DNA of 64,000 nucleotides from Phreatobacter sp. (GCF_022843985.1 NZ_JALHMP010000007.1:1-64000), one strand, 5' to 3'; positions 34,141 through 43,056 are shown, counted from the stretch's first letter. Numbers and translations are program-made. Notes: generated by a model not told the origin, from the letters alone.

Positions 34141-34764
34141 ATGAGCTCGGCCGATCCGATCGCCCGCCCTCGCGGCGGCGGCACCTACAGCGTCCCGAAC
34201 CTTCTCACCTACGGCCGCGTCCTCGCCGTGCCGCTGGTGGCCGCCTGTCTCTTCGCACAGGTCATCTATGAAGGCGGGATCTGGCTGCGCTGGGTCGCGC
34301 TGGCGATTTTCATCATCGCCGCCATCACCGACTATTTCGACGGCTACCTCGCCCGGGCCTGGTCGCAGCACTCGGCGATCGGCCGGATGCTCGACCCGAT
34401 CGCCGACAAGCTGCTGGTCGGCATCGTGCTGATGATGCTGGCGGCGGACGGGACGATCCTCGGCTGGTCGCTCTGGGCCGCCATGGTCATCCTGGCGCGC
34501 GAGATCCTCGTGTCGGGATTGCGCGAATTCCTCGCCGAGCTGCGCGTCTCGGTGCCGGTGACGCGGCTGGCGAAATGGAAGACGGCGCTGCAGCTCATCG
34601 CCGTCGGCTTCCTCATCGCCGGACCCGCCGGCGACAAGATCGTCTCGGGCGTGACGATGATCGGCATCGGGCTGCTCTGGTGCGCGGCCATCCTGACGCT
34701 CTACACCGGCTATGACTATTTCCGCGCCGGGGCCGGCCATCTCATCGAGGAGGACGAGCCATGA
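34141..34764 (+). CDS. pgsA: CDP-diacylglycerol-glycerol-3-phosphate 3-phosphatidyltransferase
   Basis: The 207-residue integral membrane protein has the CDP-alcohol phosphatidyltransferase motif spread over DYFDGYLAR (from residue 63) and GRMLDPIADK (the D-G-x2-A-R-x8-G-x3-D-x3-D pattern). It makes phosphatidylglycerol phosphate from CDP-diacylglycerol and glycerol 3-phosphate at the inner membrane. It overlaps moaD by 4 bases (ATGA at 34761-34764). The uvrC-pgsA-moaD order is common in the order; uvrC is not upstream here. Confidence 0.95.
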   Translation: MSSADPIARPRGGGTYSVPNLLTYGRVLAVPLVAACLFAQVIYEGGIWLRWVALAIFIIAAITDYFDGYLARAWSQHSAIGRMLDPIADKLLVGIVLMMLAADGTILGWSLWAAMVILAREILVSGLREFLAELRVSVPVTRLAKWKTALQLIAVGFLIAGPAGDKIVSGVTMIGIGLLWCAAILTLYTGYDYFRAGAGHLIEEDEP

Positions 34765-35012
34765 GGGTCCTCTATTTCGCCTGGGTGCGCGAGCGGATCG
34801 GCAAACCCTCCGAGGAGATCGAGGTGCCGGCCGGGGTCGTCACTGTCGCCGACCTGGTCACCCACCTGATCGGCCGGGGCGAGGACTATGCCCATGCCTT
34901 CGAGAATCGCACGGTGATCCGCGCGGCCATCGATCAGGTCCATGTGAAGCCGGATGCGCCGCTGGCCGGCGCCCGCGAGATCGCCTTCTTTCCGCCCATG
35001 ACCGGCGGCTAG
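34761..35012 (+). CDS. moaD: Molybdopterin synthase small subunit
   Basis: The 83-residue ubiquitin-fold protein begins MRVLYFAWVRERIG and ends FFPPMTGG. The C-terminal Gly-Gly is the residue that is adenylated and thiocarboxylated; the sulfur is donated to molybdopterin precursor Z together with MoaE. The start overlaps the pgsA stop, so translation is coupled. moaE, which often follows, is absent; the next gene encodes a metallo-hydrolase. An E1-like activating enzyme is found far away at 62722-63495 and could act on MoaD. Confidence 0.93.
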   Translation: MRVLYFAWVRERIGKPSEEIEVPAGVVTVADLVTHLIGRGEDYAHAFENRTVIRAAIDQVHVKPDAPLAGAREIAFFPPMTGG

Positions 35013-35020
35013 CTGGCGGG

Positions 35021-36127
35021 ATGCGCCCCCCGAAAGATCCCGCCCACCGCAAGCTCACCCGCCGCCGCCTTCTCGGCGTGCTCGCCGCCATCCCCGTGAT
35101 CGGCGGCGCGACCGGCGCCGCCGCCTATCGCAGCCAGCCCTACTATACCGGACCGGTGAGCGACCATTTCGACGGCACCCGCTTCTTCGATCCCCATGGC
35201 GTGCCGCCCAAGCCCTTCACCGAGCTGCTGCGCTGGCAGTTCGGCGGCGATGAGCGGGCCCGCTGGCCGGAGAGCTGGCCGCTCGATCGCACCGACGTGC
35301 CGCCGCCGCGGGTGGAGGGGGACGCGATCCGCCTCTCCTATGTCGGCCATGCGACGATCCTGATGCAGACGCGCGGGCTCAACATCCTGTTCGATCCGGT
35401 CTGGTCGGAGCGGGTCTCGCCGGTCTCCTTCGCCGGGCCGAAGCGGGTCAATGCCCCGGGCGTCGCCTTCGAGGCCCTGCCCAAGATCGACCTCGTCCTG
35501 GTCAGCCACGGCCATTACGACCATCTCGACGTGGAGACGCTCTCCCGTCTCCATGCGGTCCACCAGCCGCGGGTCATCACCCCCCTCGGTCAGGACGCCA
35601 TCATGAAGGCCTTCGACCCCGCGATCCGGGCGGAGGCGCATGACTGGGGCGACCGCGTCGCGATCGGCAACGACATGGCGGTGCATCTGGCACCGATGCG
35701 GCACTGGACGGCGCGCGGCCTGTTCGACCGCAACAAGGCGCTGTGGGCGGCCTTCATCGTCGAGGCACCGGGCGGCCTCGTCTATCACATCGGTGATACC
35801 GGCTATGGCGACGGACACCATTTCCGCGAGGCGAAACGTCGCTTCGGCGGCTTCCGCCTCGCCATCCTGCCGATCGGCGCCTACGAGCCGCGCTGGTTCA
35901 TGCGCGACCAGCACATGAACCCGGCCGAGGCCGTGCAGGTGATGATTGATTGCGGGGCGCGGCGTGCCCTCGCCCATCACTGGGGCACGGTCCAGCTGAC
36001 CAACGAGGCGATCGAGGAGCCGCGCCTGGCGCTGGGCGCCGCGCTGGCGGAACGGGGGATCGCGCCCGACCTGTTCCGCGCCATCCGCCCCGGCGAGGCC
36101 TGGGACCTGCCCGCCGCGGAAGCCTGA
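35021..36127 (+). CDS. MBL-fold metallo-hydrolase (NAPE-PLD/UlaG-like), Tat-type signal
   Basis: The 368-residue protein has a metallo-beta-lactamase fold (about residues 95-350). Its core is YVGHATILMQTRGLNILFDP, the metal motif HGHYDHLD, then MRHWTARG, HIGDTGYGDG, and ILPIGAYEPRWFM. These features match the phospholipase D-like NAPE-PLD group. The N-terminus has twin arginines in KLTRRRLLGVLAA before a hydrophobic stretch, so it may be exported by Tat or membrane-anchored. It starts 8 bases after the moaD stop, in the same direction. Substrate not determined. Confidence 0.85.
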   Translation: MRPPKDPAHRKLTRRRLLGVLAAIPVIGGATGAAAYRSQPYYTGPVSDHFDGTRFFDPHGVPPKPFTELLRWQFGGDERARWPESWPLDRTDVPPPRVEGDAIRLSYVGHATILMQTRGLNILFDPVWSERVSPVSFAGPKRVNAPGVAFEALPKIDLVLVSHGHYDHLDVETLSRLHAVHQPRVITPLGQDAIMKAFDPAIRAEAHDWGDRVAIGNDMAVHLAPMRHWTARGLFDRNKALWAAFIVEAPGGLVYHIGDTGYGDGHHFREAKRRFGGFRLAILPIGAYEPRWFMRDQHMNPAEAVQVMIDCGARRALAHHWGTVQLTNEAIEEPRLALGAALAERGIAPDLFRAIRPGEAWDLPAAEA

Positions 36128-36130
36128 CCG

Positions 36131-38839
36131 CTACTGGATCTGCAGGCCGCGCAACAGCCGCTCGATATAATCCATCTCGATCTGCGGGCGGTCCTGCTCG
36201 GACAGGCGGCGGCGCAGCTCCTCGAGCACGCGCTGGGCGCGCTGGGCGGCTCCCTCTCCGGCATTGGGAACGCGCACATCCGAATTCTCGTTGGCCTCGC
36301 GGCCGCGGGTGGGGCGTCCCAGGGGATCGTAATCCTGGTTGCCGGCCTGTCCCTGGCGGCCGCCCGGCTGGCCGGGCTGACCCGGTCCTTGCCCCTGGCC
36401 CTGGCCCTCCTGCATCTGCTGGGCGAGGCCCTGGGCACCCTGCTGCAGGCTGCGCAGGGCGCGGCCCTGGGCGTCGGTGGCGCCCTGGCCATTGCCGCGG
36501 CCGAGCGCCTCTTCCGCCTCGCGCATGGCGCGGCCGGCATTGCCCATGCCTTCCTGCGCCTGGCGGCCTGATTCCGACTGTCCCTGGCCTTCGCCCTGCT
36601 GCCCCAGCTGCTCGCGCAGCTGGTCGAGGAGTTCGCGGAGCTCGCGCTGGGCGTCGCCGAGCTGGCCGTAGCCCTGCTCGCCCTGCTGCCCCTGTTCACC
36701 CTGCTGGCCGGGCTGCGGCTGGCCCTGTTGCCCCTGCTGGCCGCGCTGGCCGGGGCGCTGCTGGCCCCGCTGGGCGCGGCGCTGTTCCTGGTTGCGGCGG
36801 AACGTGTCGTCGCGCAGCTGCTGCTGGCGGCGGATCATGTCGGCGAGCCGGTCGAGCGGACCCTCGCCCTGCTCACCCTGTTCGCCGTTCTGGCCCTGCT
36901 GCTGCTGTTGCTGCCGTCCGGCCTGCAGGCCCTGCAGCATCTGCTGCAATTCCTGCATCAGCCGCTGGGCCTGTTCGCGGGCGCCGCTCCGCGCCAGATT
37001 CTCGATGCGGTTGAGCATGTCGCGCAGGTCCTGCGGGCGAACCTGGCGGGCATTGGGATCGCGCTGGGCCTGCTGCTGCTGGTTGCCGTCCTGGCGGTTG
37101 CGCAGGGCCTGTTCCGTCAGTTCGCGCATCAGCCGGTCCATGGCCTGGCGCAGGTCCTGTGACAGCCGGCGGATTTCCTCCTCGGATGCCCCGCGCTCGA
37201 TGGCCTGGCGCAGCCTTTCCGCCGCCTGCGCGACCGAGCGCTCGGCCTCCGAGACGTCGCCGTCCTCCATCCGCACGGCGATGTCCCAGAGATAGTCCAT
37301 GACATCTCTCAGGGCCGCATCGTCGCGGGCGCGGACGAGGCGGAAATAGGCGGTGCGCAGACCGAGATAGACCGGGGTCTCGATGCCAAAGCGGTCGGGC
37401 GCCGTGGTCAGGGCCTCAAGGGCGCGGGCGACGCGCGGCGCGGCATGGGCGTCGAGGGCGAGGATACGGCGCTGCTCGACGAGGACCCGCGGCACGGGCT
37501 TGGAGAAGACGCGGGCGGGCAGCGTGCCGTAGACGGTTTCGGAGAAGCCCTCGTTGCCGGCATCGTCCTTTGCCCTGAGCTTCACCGCGACCTGCAGGCC
37601 GGCAAAGGGATGTGCAACGAAATCGCGTGACGTCTGGCCGCTTCCCGAGCGGGTGCGCGCCTGCGGCAAGGTCAACGGCAGGGGCGGCAGATCGGCGAGC
37701 GGCCTTGCCCCCTCGCGCTGCAGAGCGAGGGCGGACGGCGCCAGCGACAGGGTCGCCTCGGCTTCCTTCACACCGTAATCGTCCTCGACCTTGTAGGAGA
37801 GGACGAACTGGTTGCGCTGGTCGGTCTGCGGCGCACGCTCGAAGGCGATGGACGGCGCCGTGTCGGCAATGGCCTCGAACCGCCAGGTAAGGGGCTGGGC
37901 TCCGGTCCCGGTCACCTGGAGCGTGCCGTTCTGGGTGATCGTCCAGCGGGTTTCGGCGAGATCGGCCTGAGGCTGGGTCGCTTGGGCCGTCGCTTGGGCC
38001 GTCGCTTGGGCCGTCGCTTCGGCGGCACGCTCGGGCACCGGCGCCGGGGCGACGCCGCCCTCGGGCTTCACTGCGACATCGGCGAGACCGGCGACGCGCA
38101 GGGTGATGACGGAACCGACGGGGACACGGAACATGTCGGGCTCGGCCGCGGCATGGGCGGCCTGCGCCGCGCCGGCTTCAGCCATGCGTCGGGTCGGCAG
38201 GATCACCGGCGGGCGCGCCGTATAGGCGGGCGGCGTGACCCAGGCGTCGATGCGGTAGTTGACCGGCACGGGCGGCGCCCGCCAGTCGAAGGCCGTCATC
38301 AGCCGCTGTGTGCGCTCGTCGCCGGCCAGGAAATAGGCAGGGACGATGAGAAGCAGCGCCAGGGCGCGGATGGCATAGCGGTCGAGACTGGGCATGCGTG
38401 GCGTCGGAATGCCGGTGCGCAGCTGGCCGGCGGCGGCCGCGACGCGGGCGCGATGTTCTTCCCACAGCGCCTTGGCGAAGGGATCGTCGGAGGTCGCGAG
38501 ATCGTCGGCCAGGGCGGTCGCCGGCCGGTGGCCGCCTTCGGTGGCACGGTCGATGCGGCGCAGCGCCTCCTGGTCGGAGGGCCGGCGGATCGTCACCAGC
38601 GGCAGGGCGGCGAGCAGCAGGAGGCCGAGAACAAAGAGGACGCCGCCGAAACGCGCCCAGTAGGGCACGACCTGCCAGAAGCCGAGCCAGGACACGGCAA
38701 GGACGCCGCCGAAAATGGCGAGGAAGAGGACGAGACGCGGCCAGACCCGCTCCCAGAGGATGACGAGTTTGGCGCGATCGATCGCGTGACCGAGAGCGAG
38801 CTGATGTTCGTTGGGGGCCCGGGGCCGATCCCTGTTCAT
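36131..38839 (-). CDS. TIGR02302 family protein (DUF4175), large membrane-anchored
   Basis: The 902-residue protein has two N-terminal membrane segments (about 34-56 and 64-84) and a third at about 159-176. A periplasmic region of mixed strands and helices follows. A very Gln/Gly-rich low-complexity stretch lies at about 600-860, with runs such as GQQGQQGQPQPGQQG. The family is restricted to Alphaproteobacteria and its function is unknown; an envelope role is likely. I chose ATG 38839 (MNRDRPRAPNE) rather than the longer frame to 38914. It is convergent with the metallo-hydrolase gene, with 3 bases between the stops. A 12-base tandem repeat encodes Ala-Thr-Ala-Gln repeats. Confidence 0.9.
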   Translation of the reverse strand: MNRDRPRAPNEHQLALGHAIDRAKLVILWERVWPRLVLFLAIFGGVLAVSWLGFWQVVPYWARFGGVLFVLGLLLLAALPLVTIRRPSDQEALRRIDRATEGGHRPATALADDLATSDDPFAKALWEEHRARVAAAAGQLRTGIPTPRMPSLDRYAIRALALLLIVPAYFLAGDERTQRLMTAFDWRAPPVPVNYRIDAWVTPPAYTARPPVILPTRRMAEAGAAQAAHAAAEPDMFRVPVGSVITLRVAGLADVAVKPEGGVAPAPVPERAAEATAQATAQATAQATQPQADLAETRWTITQNGTLQVTGTGAQPLTWRFEAIADTAPSIAFERAPQTDQRNQFVLSYKVEDDYGVKEAEATLSLAPSALALQREGARPLADLPPLPLTLPQARTRSGSGQTSRDFVAHPFAGLQVAVKLRAKDDAGNEGFSETVYGTLPARVFSKPVPRVLVEQRRILALDAHAAPRVARALEALTTAPDRFGIETPVYLGLRTAYFRLVRARDDAALRDVMDYLWDIAVRMEDGDVSEAERSVAQAAERLRQAIERGASEEEIRRLSQDLRQAMDRLMRELTEQALRNRQDGNQQQQAQRDPNARQVRPQDLRDMLNRIENLARSGAREQAQRLMQELQQMLQGLQAGRQQQQQQGQNGEQGEQGEGPLDRLADMIRRQQQLRDDTFRRNQEQRRAQRGQQRPGQRGQQGQQGQPQPGQQGEQGQQGEQGYGQLGDAQRELRELLDQLREQLGQQGEGQGQSESGRQAQEGMGNAGRAMREAEEALGRGNGQGATDAQGRALRSLQQGAQGLAQQMQEGQGQGQGPGQPGQPGGRQGQAGNQDYDPLGRPTRGREANENSDVRVPNAGEGAAQRAQRVLEELRRRLSEQDRPQIEMDYIERLLRGLQIQ
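37977..38012. repeat. 12-base tandem repeat inside the TIGR02302 gene
   Basis: The unit GTCGCTTGGGCC is repeated three times without mismatch, followed by a partial degenerate unit (38013-38024). On the coding strand it encodes Ala-Thr-Ala-Gln in frame. Because the unit is a multiple of three, copy number can change by slippage without breaking the frame. Confidence 0.8.
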
Positions 38840-38953
38840 GCCGTCGCTCAAGATCCGCTCCGGTTCGAGGTCTCCTGCAAATTTCAGGCTATCATGGTGG
38901 GTCGCAAAAACCACCTTTTCATGGCGGCCCGCCGATCACGGATCGGTCACCTC

Positions 38954-39898
38954 TCAGGCCGTGGTGACGACATCGGAGAGGGCGGCAAGGTCGACATTGG
39001 CGCCGCAGGCGAGAACGCCGACCCTTTCCCCCGCAGCCGGCACATAGGCGCCGCAGACGAGAGCGGCGAGTGCCGCCGCGCCGCCCGGTTCGCTCGCCGC
39101 CCGCAGGCCGAGCCAGAGCCGCTTCTGGGCATCGCGAATGGCGGCGTCGGGGACGAGGACGACATGGTCGACATAGGCCGCCGCCGTCGCGTGGACGCGG
39201 GCAAAGACATTGCGGGCGCCGAGCGAATCGGCGGCGATCGACTGCACGTCGACATCGACCGGACCGCCGGCAGCGAGCGCGGCATGGAGCGCCCGCGAGC
39301 CTTCCGGCTCGACACCGACCACCTTCACCCGCCGGTCGAACCAGCGGGCGACGCCGCCGATCAGGCCGCCGCCACCGACCGCCACCAGGACCGTATCGAG
39401 GCCGCCGGCATCCTCCTCCCATTCGATACCGACCGTGCCCTGACCGGCCATGGTCGGCCAGGCGTCATAGGCATGGACGGAGAGGGCGCCGGTCTCGGCG
39501 GCATAGGCCTCGCAGGCGGCCAGGGCGTCGGAATAGCGGGCGCCGCCGACGACGAGAGTGGCACCTGTCTCGCGGATTCGGGCGATCTTCGCCGCCGAGG
39601 AGATCTCCGGCACGAAGATGCGGGCGGGCATGCCGAGCACCGCAGCCGCATGGGCGACGGCGATGCCGTGATTGCCACCGGACGCCGCACAGACGCCGGC
39701 CACCGGCATGGGTCCGGCAAGGAGGGTGTTGAAGGCGCCGCGGGCCTTGAACGTGCCGGTCACCTGGAGGAATTCGAGCTTCATGACGACGGGGACGGGC
39801 GTGCCGAACGTGTCCGCACCGAGGGTCATGGTCGGCGTACGGCGGACCCGCCCCGCGATACGGGCATGGGCGGCGCGGATGTCGTCGGTGGTCAGCAT
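38954..39898 (-). CDS. Threonine/serine dehydratase (PLP, fold type II)
   Basis: The 314-residue protein has the PLP lysine in QVTGTFKARGAFN, the Asn loop SGGNHG and the phosphate loop GGGGLIGG. It resembles catabolic threonine dehydratase and serine racemase; no C-terminal ACT regulatory domain is present, so it is not the IlvA of isoleucine synthesis. It would deaminate L-threonine or L-serine (or a related hydroxy-amino acid) to the 2-keto acid. Start ATG 39898; a 48-base gap separates it from the DUF429 gene on the same strand. Confidence 0.88.
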   Translation of the reverse strand: MLTTDDIRAAHARIAGRVRRTPTMTLGADTFGTPVPVVMKLEFLQVTGTFKARGAFNTLLAGPMPVAGVCAASGGNHGIAVAHAAAVLGMPARIFVPEISSAAKIARIRETGATLVVGGARYSDALAACEAYAAETGALSVHAYDAWPTMAGQGTVGIEWEEDAGGLDTVLVAVGGGGLIGGVARWFDRRVKVVGVEPEGSRALHAALAAGGPVDVDVQSIAADSLGARNVFARVHATAAAYVDHVVLVPDAAIRDAQKRLWLGLRAASEPGGAAALAALVCGAYVPAAGERVGVLACGANVDLAALSDVVTTA

Positions 39899-39946
39899 GG
39901 TCGGGTCCTGATGGGAGAGGCACGGGACCCGGTTCGGCCGGCGGGG

Positions 39947-40645
39947 TCAAGCCCAGATGGCGACGGGCAGCCCATGCCCGTCACGGCCCGGCGGGTCGGG
40001 GAAGGGCCGGGCGGTGCCGGCGAGCAGGCGCCGGGCGACGAGGGCATTGACACAGGCGTCGAGAAAGTCATCGCGCTTGGCACCGCGGCCGACGGGAGCA
40101 TCGAGAAAGGCGGGCGGAAAGCCCTGGCGTTCCAGCAGATCGCGCCGTTCCCGCAGGCCCTCGGGCTTCGATTTCGGGTATTGCAGCGGCGCCTCGCCGT
40201 TGGCGTGCCAGAAGGCGACCTCCGGATGGGTCTCGAAGACGACATCGCGCATGGCCGGGCCGTCGCGCAGAAGCATGTCGATCTCGCGGATCTTGGGGAA
40301 CAGGAAGAAGGCCTGTTTCGAGATCTTTCGCGGCGGATCAGACGTTGCGAGGGCCATCCGGCAGGCCTCCCCATAGTCGGCGGCGAAGACGGCGGCGCGT
40401 GAGGGCACCGAGAAGACCGAGGACCGGCGCCGGCCCAGCAGCCGCCGGACCGCGGCTTCGGGACCCCGGCCGCCTGGCCCGGCGCGCCCGGGCAGGCCGA
40501 TGGGCATGTCGACGGCGATTTTTTCCACACCCATCGCCAGTTCGGCAAAGTTTCGCGCTATCGTAACGTTTGGCATCAGGCGCCCCCCGGCTGCGATGGT
40601 CACCGCGATCCAGCCGGCGGGACAGCCGTCGACGCCGCGCACCAT
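39947..40645 (-). CDS. DUF429 family protein (predicted RNase H-like nuclease)
   Basis: The 232-residue protein has the DUF429 signature VRGVDGCPAGW at its N-terminus, IAVDMPIGLPG, ETHPEVAFW and the ending RGAKRDDFLDACVNAL. Acidic residues in these blocks match a ribonuclease H-like fold; the family has no proven function. I chose ATG 40645 (GGGGAG lies upstream) because it brings the family motif to the start. ATG 40693 would overlap the divergent mtgA start. Confidence 0.88.
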   Translation of the reverse strand: MVRGVDGCPAGWIAVTIAAGGRLMPNVTIARNFAELAMGVEKIAVDMPIGLPGRAGPGGRGPEAAVRRLLGRRRSSVFSVPSRAAVFAADYGEACRMALATSDPPRKISKQAFFLFPKIREIDMLLRDGPAMRDVVFETHPEVAFWHANGEAPLQYPKSKPEGLRERRDLLERQGFPPAFLDAPVGRGAKRDDFLDACVNALVARRLLAGTARPFPDPPGRDGHGLPVAIWA

Positions 40646-40685
40646 CGGCCGCTCCCCGCCGGGGATGGGCGTTACCTCGTTCCGG

Positions 40686-41372
40686 ATGGCCATGATCCGC
40701 CTCCTGCGCCGTTTCGTGTTCGCTGCCGTCCTGCTGGCCCTGACGCCGCTGGTGCTGACGCTCCTCTATACGGTGGTGACGCCGGTCTCGACCCGCATGA
40801 TCTGGCGCCTTGTGACGCTGCAGGGCTATGAGCGCAGCGTCGTGCCGCTGGAGGCGGTGGCGCGGCCGCTGCCGGCGGTGCTCATCGCCTCGGAGGACGC
40901 CCGGTTCTGCCGCCACCGCGGCGTCGACTGGCGCGAACTCATGGCGGTGATCGAGGACGAGGACGGCCCCTCGCGCGGCGCCTCGACCCTGCCGATGCAG
41001 GTCGCCCGCAATCTGTTTCTCTGGCAGGGCGACACCGGGTTCACGGCGATCATCCGCAAGGGTCTGGAGATTCCGCTGGCGCTGATGATCGACCTCGTCT
41101 GGTCGAAACGGCGGATGATGGAGATTTACCTCAACATTGCGGAATGGGGCCCGGGCGGCGAGTTCGGCATCGAGGCCGGCGCCAGGCGCGCCTTCGGCAA
41201 GCCGGCATCGCGCCTGACCATGGGCGAGGCGGCGCTGCTGGTATCGATCCTGCCGAACCCGATCCGCCGCGACGCACGGGCGCCGTCGACCGGCGTCCGG
41301 CGCAAGGCGGCCATCATCTCCCGCCGGGCGGGGGCCGCCGACACGGCCTGCCTCGGACTGGCGGCGTCATGA
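40686..41372 (+). CDS. mtgA: Monofunctional peptidoglycan transglycosylase
   Basis: The 228-residue protein has one N-terminal membrane anchor and a glycosyltransferase-51 domain. Conserved blocks are LIASEDARFCRHRGVDW (catalytic Glu), GASTLPMQVARNLFL, KGLEIPLALMIDLVWSKRRM and EIYLNIAEWGPG. It polymerises lipid II into glycan strands but lacks a transpeptidase domain. The start is ATG 40686 or ATG 40692. Its stop overlaps the start of the AprI/Inh gene (ATGA). Confidence 0.95.
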   Translation: MAMIRLLRRFVFAAVLLALTPLVLTLLYTVVTPVSTRMIWRLVTLQGYERSVVPLEAVARPLPAVLIASEDARFCRHRGVDWRELMAVIEDEDGPSRGASTLPMQVARNLFLWQGDTGFTAIIRKGLEIPLALMIDLVWSKRRMMEIYLNIAEWGPGGEFGIEAGARRAFGKPASRLTMGEAALLVSILPNPIRRDARAPSTGVRRKAAIISRRAGAADTACLGLAAS

Positions 41373-42136
41373 CCGCATCCATCCGGTGGACGCGCCCGGA
41401 AAATCACGCTTCTAATCCCGACATGCTGCAAGCGCTTGCTCTCCTGGTAATCCTCTTAGCCCCGGCCGAGGCTGCCCGCGCTCAGGCGCCGGCGGCCCAG
41501 CCCGATGGCGCGCTGATCGAAAGGGCGGTGGGCACCTGGGAACTCTCCAATCCGGCGGGCAGCCGCAAATGCGCCGTCACCCTGCGGGCGGAACGGGCGG
41601 GGACCGCCAGGGCCCTGACCTTTGGCGAGGGTTGCGCCGCGACCTTTCCGGCAGTGACTGCGATCGTCGCCTGGTTGGTGGGGCCGACCGGATCGATCCG
41701 CTGGATCGACAGGGCCGGCCAGCCGGCCTTCGATTTCGAGGAGACCGAGGTCGGCATCTTCGAAGCGCTGCGCCCTGGCGATCCCAATGTCTATTTCCTG
41801 ACGAGCCTCGCCCTTGCCGGCAAGGCACTGCCGACCGCCGACGAGATCGCCGGGGCCTGGAGCCTCGGCCAGCCTTCGGGGCGCAGCCTCTGCGCGCTGC
41901 TTCTGAAGCAGGAGCTGGCGGCCGGTGCGGGAGCGCTGGAACAGCGGTTCGCGGTGGAGATCGCCGCCGGCTGCGAGCGCTCCATCGCCGCCCTCGGCCT
42001 CTCCCACTGGCGGCTTGAGCGCGAGCTGCTGGTCTTCGGCGGCCGGACGGGCACGCTGTCCTTCAGGCGGGAGGAGGACGGCCGCTGGACCAAGACGCCG
42101 CCCGATAATCGCCCCCTGGTCCTGTCCCGGCCCTGA
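41369..42136 (+). CDS. Secreted protein with two AprI/Inh-like domains
   Basis: The 255-residue protein has a signal-like segment (LQALALLVILLAPAEAARAQ, about 20-39) and two repeats. Each is about 100 residues, with WELSNPAGSRKCAVTL in the first and WSLGQPSGRSLCALLL in the second. The Trp-x-L, Cys and later GC patterns match the AprI/Inh metalloprotease inhibitor family, which usually has one domain of about 100 residues. It would inhibit a periplasmic or secreted zinc protease. No protease gene is adjacent. The start is uncertain (ATG 41369 overlapping mtgA, or ATG 41423). Confidence 0.75.
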   Translation: MTASIRWTRPENHASNPDMLQALALLVILLAPAEAARAQAPAAQPDGALIERAVGTWELSNPAGSRKCAVTLRAERAGTARALTFGEGCAATFPAVTAIVAWLVGPTGSIRWIDRAGQPAFDFEETEVGIFEALRPGDPNVYFLTSLALAGKALPTADEIAGAWSLGQPSGRSLCALLLKQELAAGAGALEQRFAVEIAAGCERSIAALGLSHWRLERELLVFGGRTGTLSFRREEDGRWTKTPPDNRPLVLSRP

Positions 42137-42175
42137 CAGCACCGCCCGAATTGGGGACTGGCGTTTCGCCGGCCG

Positions 42176-42202
42176 ATTTCGTCCACTGAAATGACGCTTC
42201 GT
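42176..42202. promoter_or_regulatory. Copy 2 of the three-half-site operator (upstream of enoyl-CoA hydratase)
   Basis: The bases read ATTTC, seven bases, GAAAT, three bases, GCTTCGT, which fits RTTTC-N7-GAAAY-N3-RYTTCRT. It ends 42 bases before the hydratase start and could overlap the promoter. This copy deviates most from the others at the outer bases. Confidence 0.5.
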
Positions 42203-42244
42203 CCGCGGCATGGGCCCGGACCGCCGCGACCAGAAGGACTGACC

Positions 42245-43036
42245 ATGACTGCGACCACCGTCGAACCCTCGGTGCGTGTCGAACGGGAGGGGGCCGTCGC
42301 GACCCTGGTGCTCAACGAGCCGAAGTCGATGAACGCCATGTCCGCCGGGATCAAGGCCGGGATCGAGGAGCATCTGCCGGCGCTGCTCGCCGATCCCGAG
42401 GTCCGCGCCATCGTCATCACCGGCACCGGCCGCGCCTTCTGCGCTGGCGGCGACATCCGGTCCATGGACGACCGCGGGCCGCTCGTGGTCAAGGCCCGGA
42501 TGACACGGACCTACCGGTGGCTGGTGCCGCTGCTCACCGCCGACAAGCCGATCATCTGCGCGGTGAACGGGGCGGCGGCGGGCGCCGGCCTGTCACTGGC
42601 CCTGACCGCCGATCTGATCGTCGCCTCGCGCGACGCCCGCTTCAAGGCGGGCTTCCCCGGCCTCGGCGCGGCGGCGGATCTCGGCCTCGCCTATACGCTG
42701 CCGCGGGCCGTCGGCTACCAGCGGGCGAGCGACATACTGCTGACCAACCGCGAGGTTTCCGCCGAGGAGGCCCATGCCATGGGGCTGGTCGCACGGCTGA
42801 CAGCGCCGGAGGCGCTGATGGCGACGGCGATGGAACTCGCCGAGACCCTCGCCCGCGGCCCCACGGTGTCGCTCGCCCTGACCAAGCGGCTGATGCGCCG
42901 CGCCTATGAGCTGCCGATCGAGGGGTTCCTCGAGGCCGAGGCGCTGTCGCAGGTCGTGGCCTTCGGCAGCGCCGATTTCGACGAGGGCGTTGCGGCCTTC
43001 AAGGGCAAGCGCAAGCCGGACTTCAAGGGCCGCTGA
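42245..43036 (+). CDS. Enoyl-CoA hydratase/isomerase family protein
   Basis: The 263-residue crotonase-fold protein has the oxyanion-hole segments FCAGGDIRSMDD and NGAAAGAGLSLAL. Its position for the first catalytic Glu (E144 in rat hydratase) reads FPGLGAAADLGL, with no Glu there, so a simple hydratase reaction is not certain; isomerase, lyase or thioesterase chemistry is possible. The start ATG 42245 has AAGGA upstream. It is followed after 20 bases by the dienoyl-CoA reductase-like SDR, so both form an operon. Confidence 0.88.
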   Translation: MTATTVEPSVRVEREGAVATLVLNEPKSMNAMSAGIKAGIEEHLPALLADPEVRAIVITGTGRAFCAGGDIRSMDDRGPLVVKARMTRTYRWLVPLLTADKPIICAVNGAAAGAGLSLALTADLIVASRDARFKAGFPGLGAAADLGLAYTLPRAVGYQRASDILLTNREVSAEEAHAMGLVARLTAPEALMATAMELAETLARGPTVSLALTKRLMRRAYELPIEGFLEAEALSQVVAFGSADFDEGVAAFKGKRKPDFKGR

Positions 43037-43056
43037 GCCCGACGGGAGGATTTCGC

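Noticed and set aside
37982-40402. Long plus-strand ORF of 806 codons opposite TIGR02302, dehydratase and DUF429 genes
   Set aside because: It spans three well-supported minus-strand genes and two intergenic gaps, and shows no conserved motif.
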